From contig CAZQEN010000217.1 of assembly GCA_964591605.1 (NCBI GenBank), forward strand, positions 1-12,946: a stretch of DNA of 12,946 nucleotides, read 5' to 3'. Source of the stretch: CAYLLT01 sp964591605 (GTDB lineage: Bacteria; Planctomycetota; Phycisphaerae; UBA1845; PWPN01). A model generated the notes under the pieces. That model saw nothing but the letters and a program-made list of their open reading frames with translations, ran no database searches and had not been told where the DNA came from. Shown piece after piece: positions 12,886-12,946 of this stretch (position 1 is the stretch's first letter; each line of letters begins with the position of its first letter). The position numbers and the translations under genes were made by a program.

Positions 12886-12946
12886 TCAACCGCCCGAGGC
12901 CGCCGCTTTGCGGGAGAGGTCCAGTACGAAGACCTGCTCGAGCGAC
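12886..12946 (-). CDS. C-terminal end of an unidentified protein (5' part off the right edge)
   Basis: One minus-strand frame is open from the window edge to TGA at 12888-12886 and reads SLEQVFVLDLSRKAAASGG. Its third codon positions are nearly all G or C, as in the other genes here, which favours this frame over the two others that are also open in such a short stretch. It lies 99 bases upstream of the UVR-motif gene in the same orientation, so the two may form an operon. The fragment is too short to identify. Confidence 0.45.
   Translation of the reverse strand, partial: SLEQVFVLDLSRKAAASGG

Overview
This is a high-GC (strongly GC3-biased) bacterial window that most likely comes from a Planctomycetota member, probably of the Phycisphaerae type. 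The lineage is inferred from three things. The first is a secreted parallel beta-helix protein with the 'DLNPPAGPVAPTMK...EVEPRIAINA' opening I associate with that group. The second is a pair of secreted proteins that both end in a dockerin-like double EF-hand tail. The third is the mix of short operons and repeat-rich spacers. I see no tRNA, rRNA, CRISPR array, transposase or phage gene.

Layout. Positions 1-1213 (-) hold a beta-helix repeat protein whose last few residues lie beyond the left edge. A 480-bp divergent spacer (1214-1693) contains a perfect 17-bp inverted repeat and a hairpin, but no gene. Positions 1694-2863 (+) encode a secreted lectin/LamG-like protein with a TSP3-type motif and an EF-hand tail. 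Positions 3008-4225 (+) encode a membrane-anchored protein resembling the DUF155 (Rmd1/YagE) family; it carries a 60-bp palindromic element inserted in frame. Positions 4435-5004 (+) encode a LOG-type Rossmann protein, possibly leaderless. A short spacer with a repeat element follows, and then 5287-6501 (+) encodes a secreted CAP-domain protein with an SdrD-B-like segment and the same type of EF-hand tail.

On the minus strand, 9652-7217 is an exported TPR/HEAT-like protein. Its stop overlaps the GTG start of a PglC/WcaJ-type sugar transferase (7220-6570), so the two form a coupled operon behind a good sigma-70-like promoter at 9688-9716. On the plus strand, 9816-11003 encodes a FIST-domain protein. 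A 34-codon small ORF (11004-11108) follows it directly and overlaps the start of pyrK (11105-12013). PyrK converges, two bases apart, with a UVR-motif protein (12786-12016, -). The last codons of another minus-strand gene lie at the right edge.

The genes fall into three themes: cell-surface or secreted proteins (beta-helix, lectin-like, CAP), surface polysaccharide initiation (TPR plus sugar transferase), and cytosolic sensing/redox (FIST, PyrK, LOG, UVR protein). I do not find a convincing complete new system. The best leads are the in-frame palindromic element, the C-terminal tail shared by two unrelated secreted proteins, the hairpin element framed by 12-bp direct repeats, and the FIST-small ORF-pyrK coupling.
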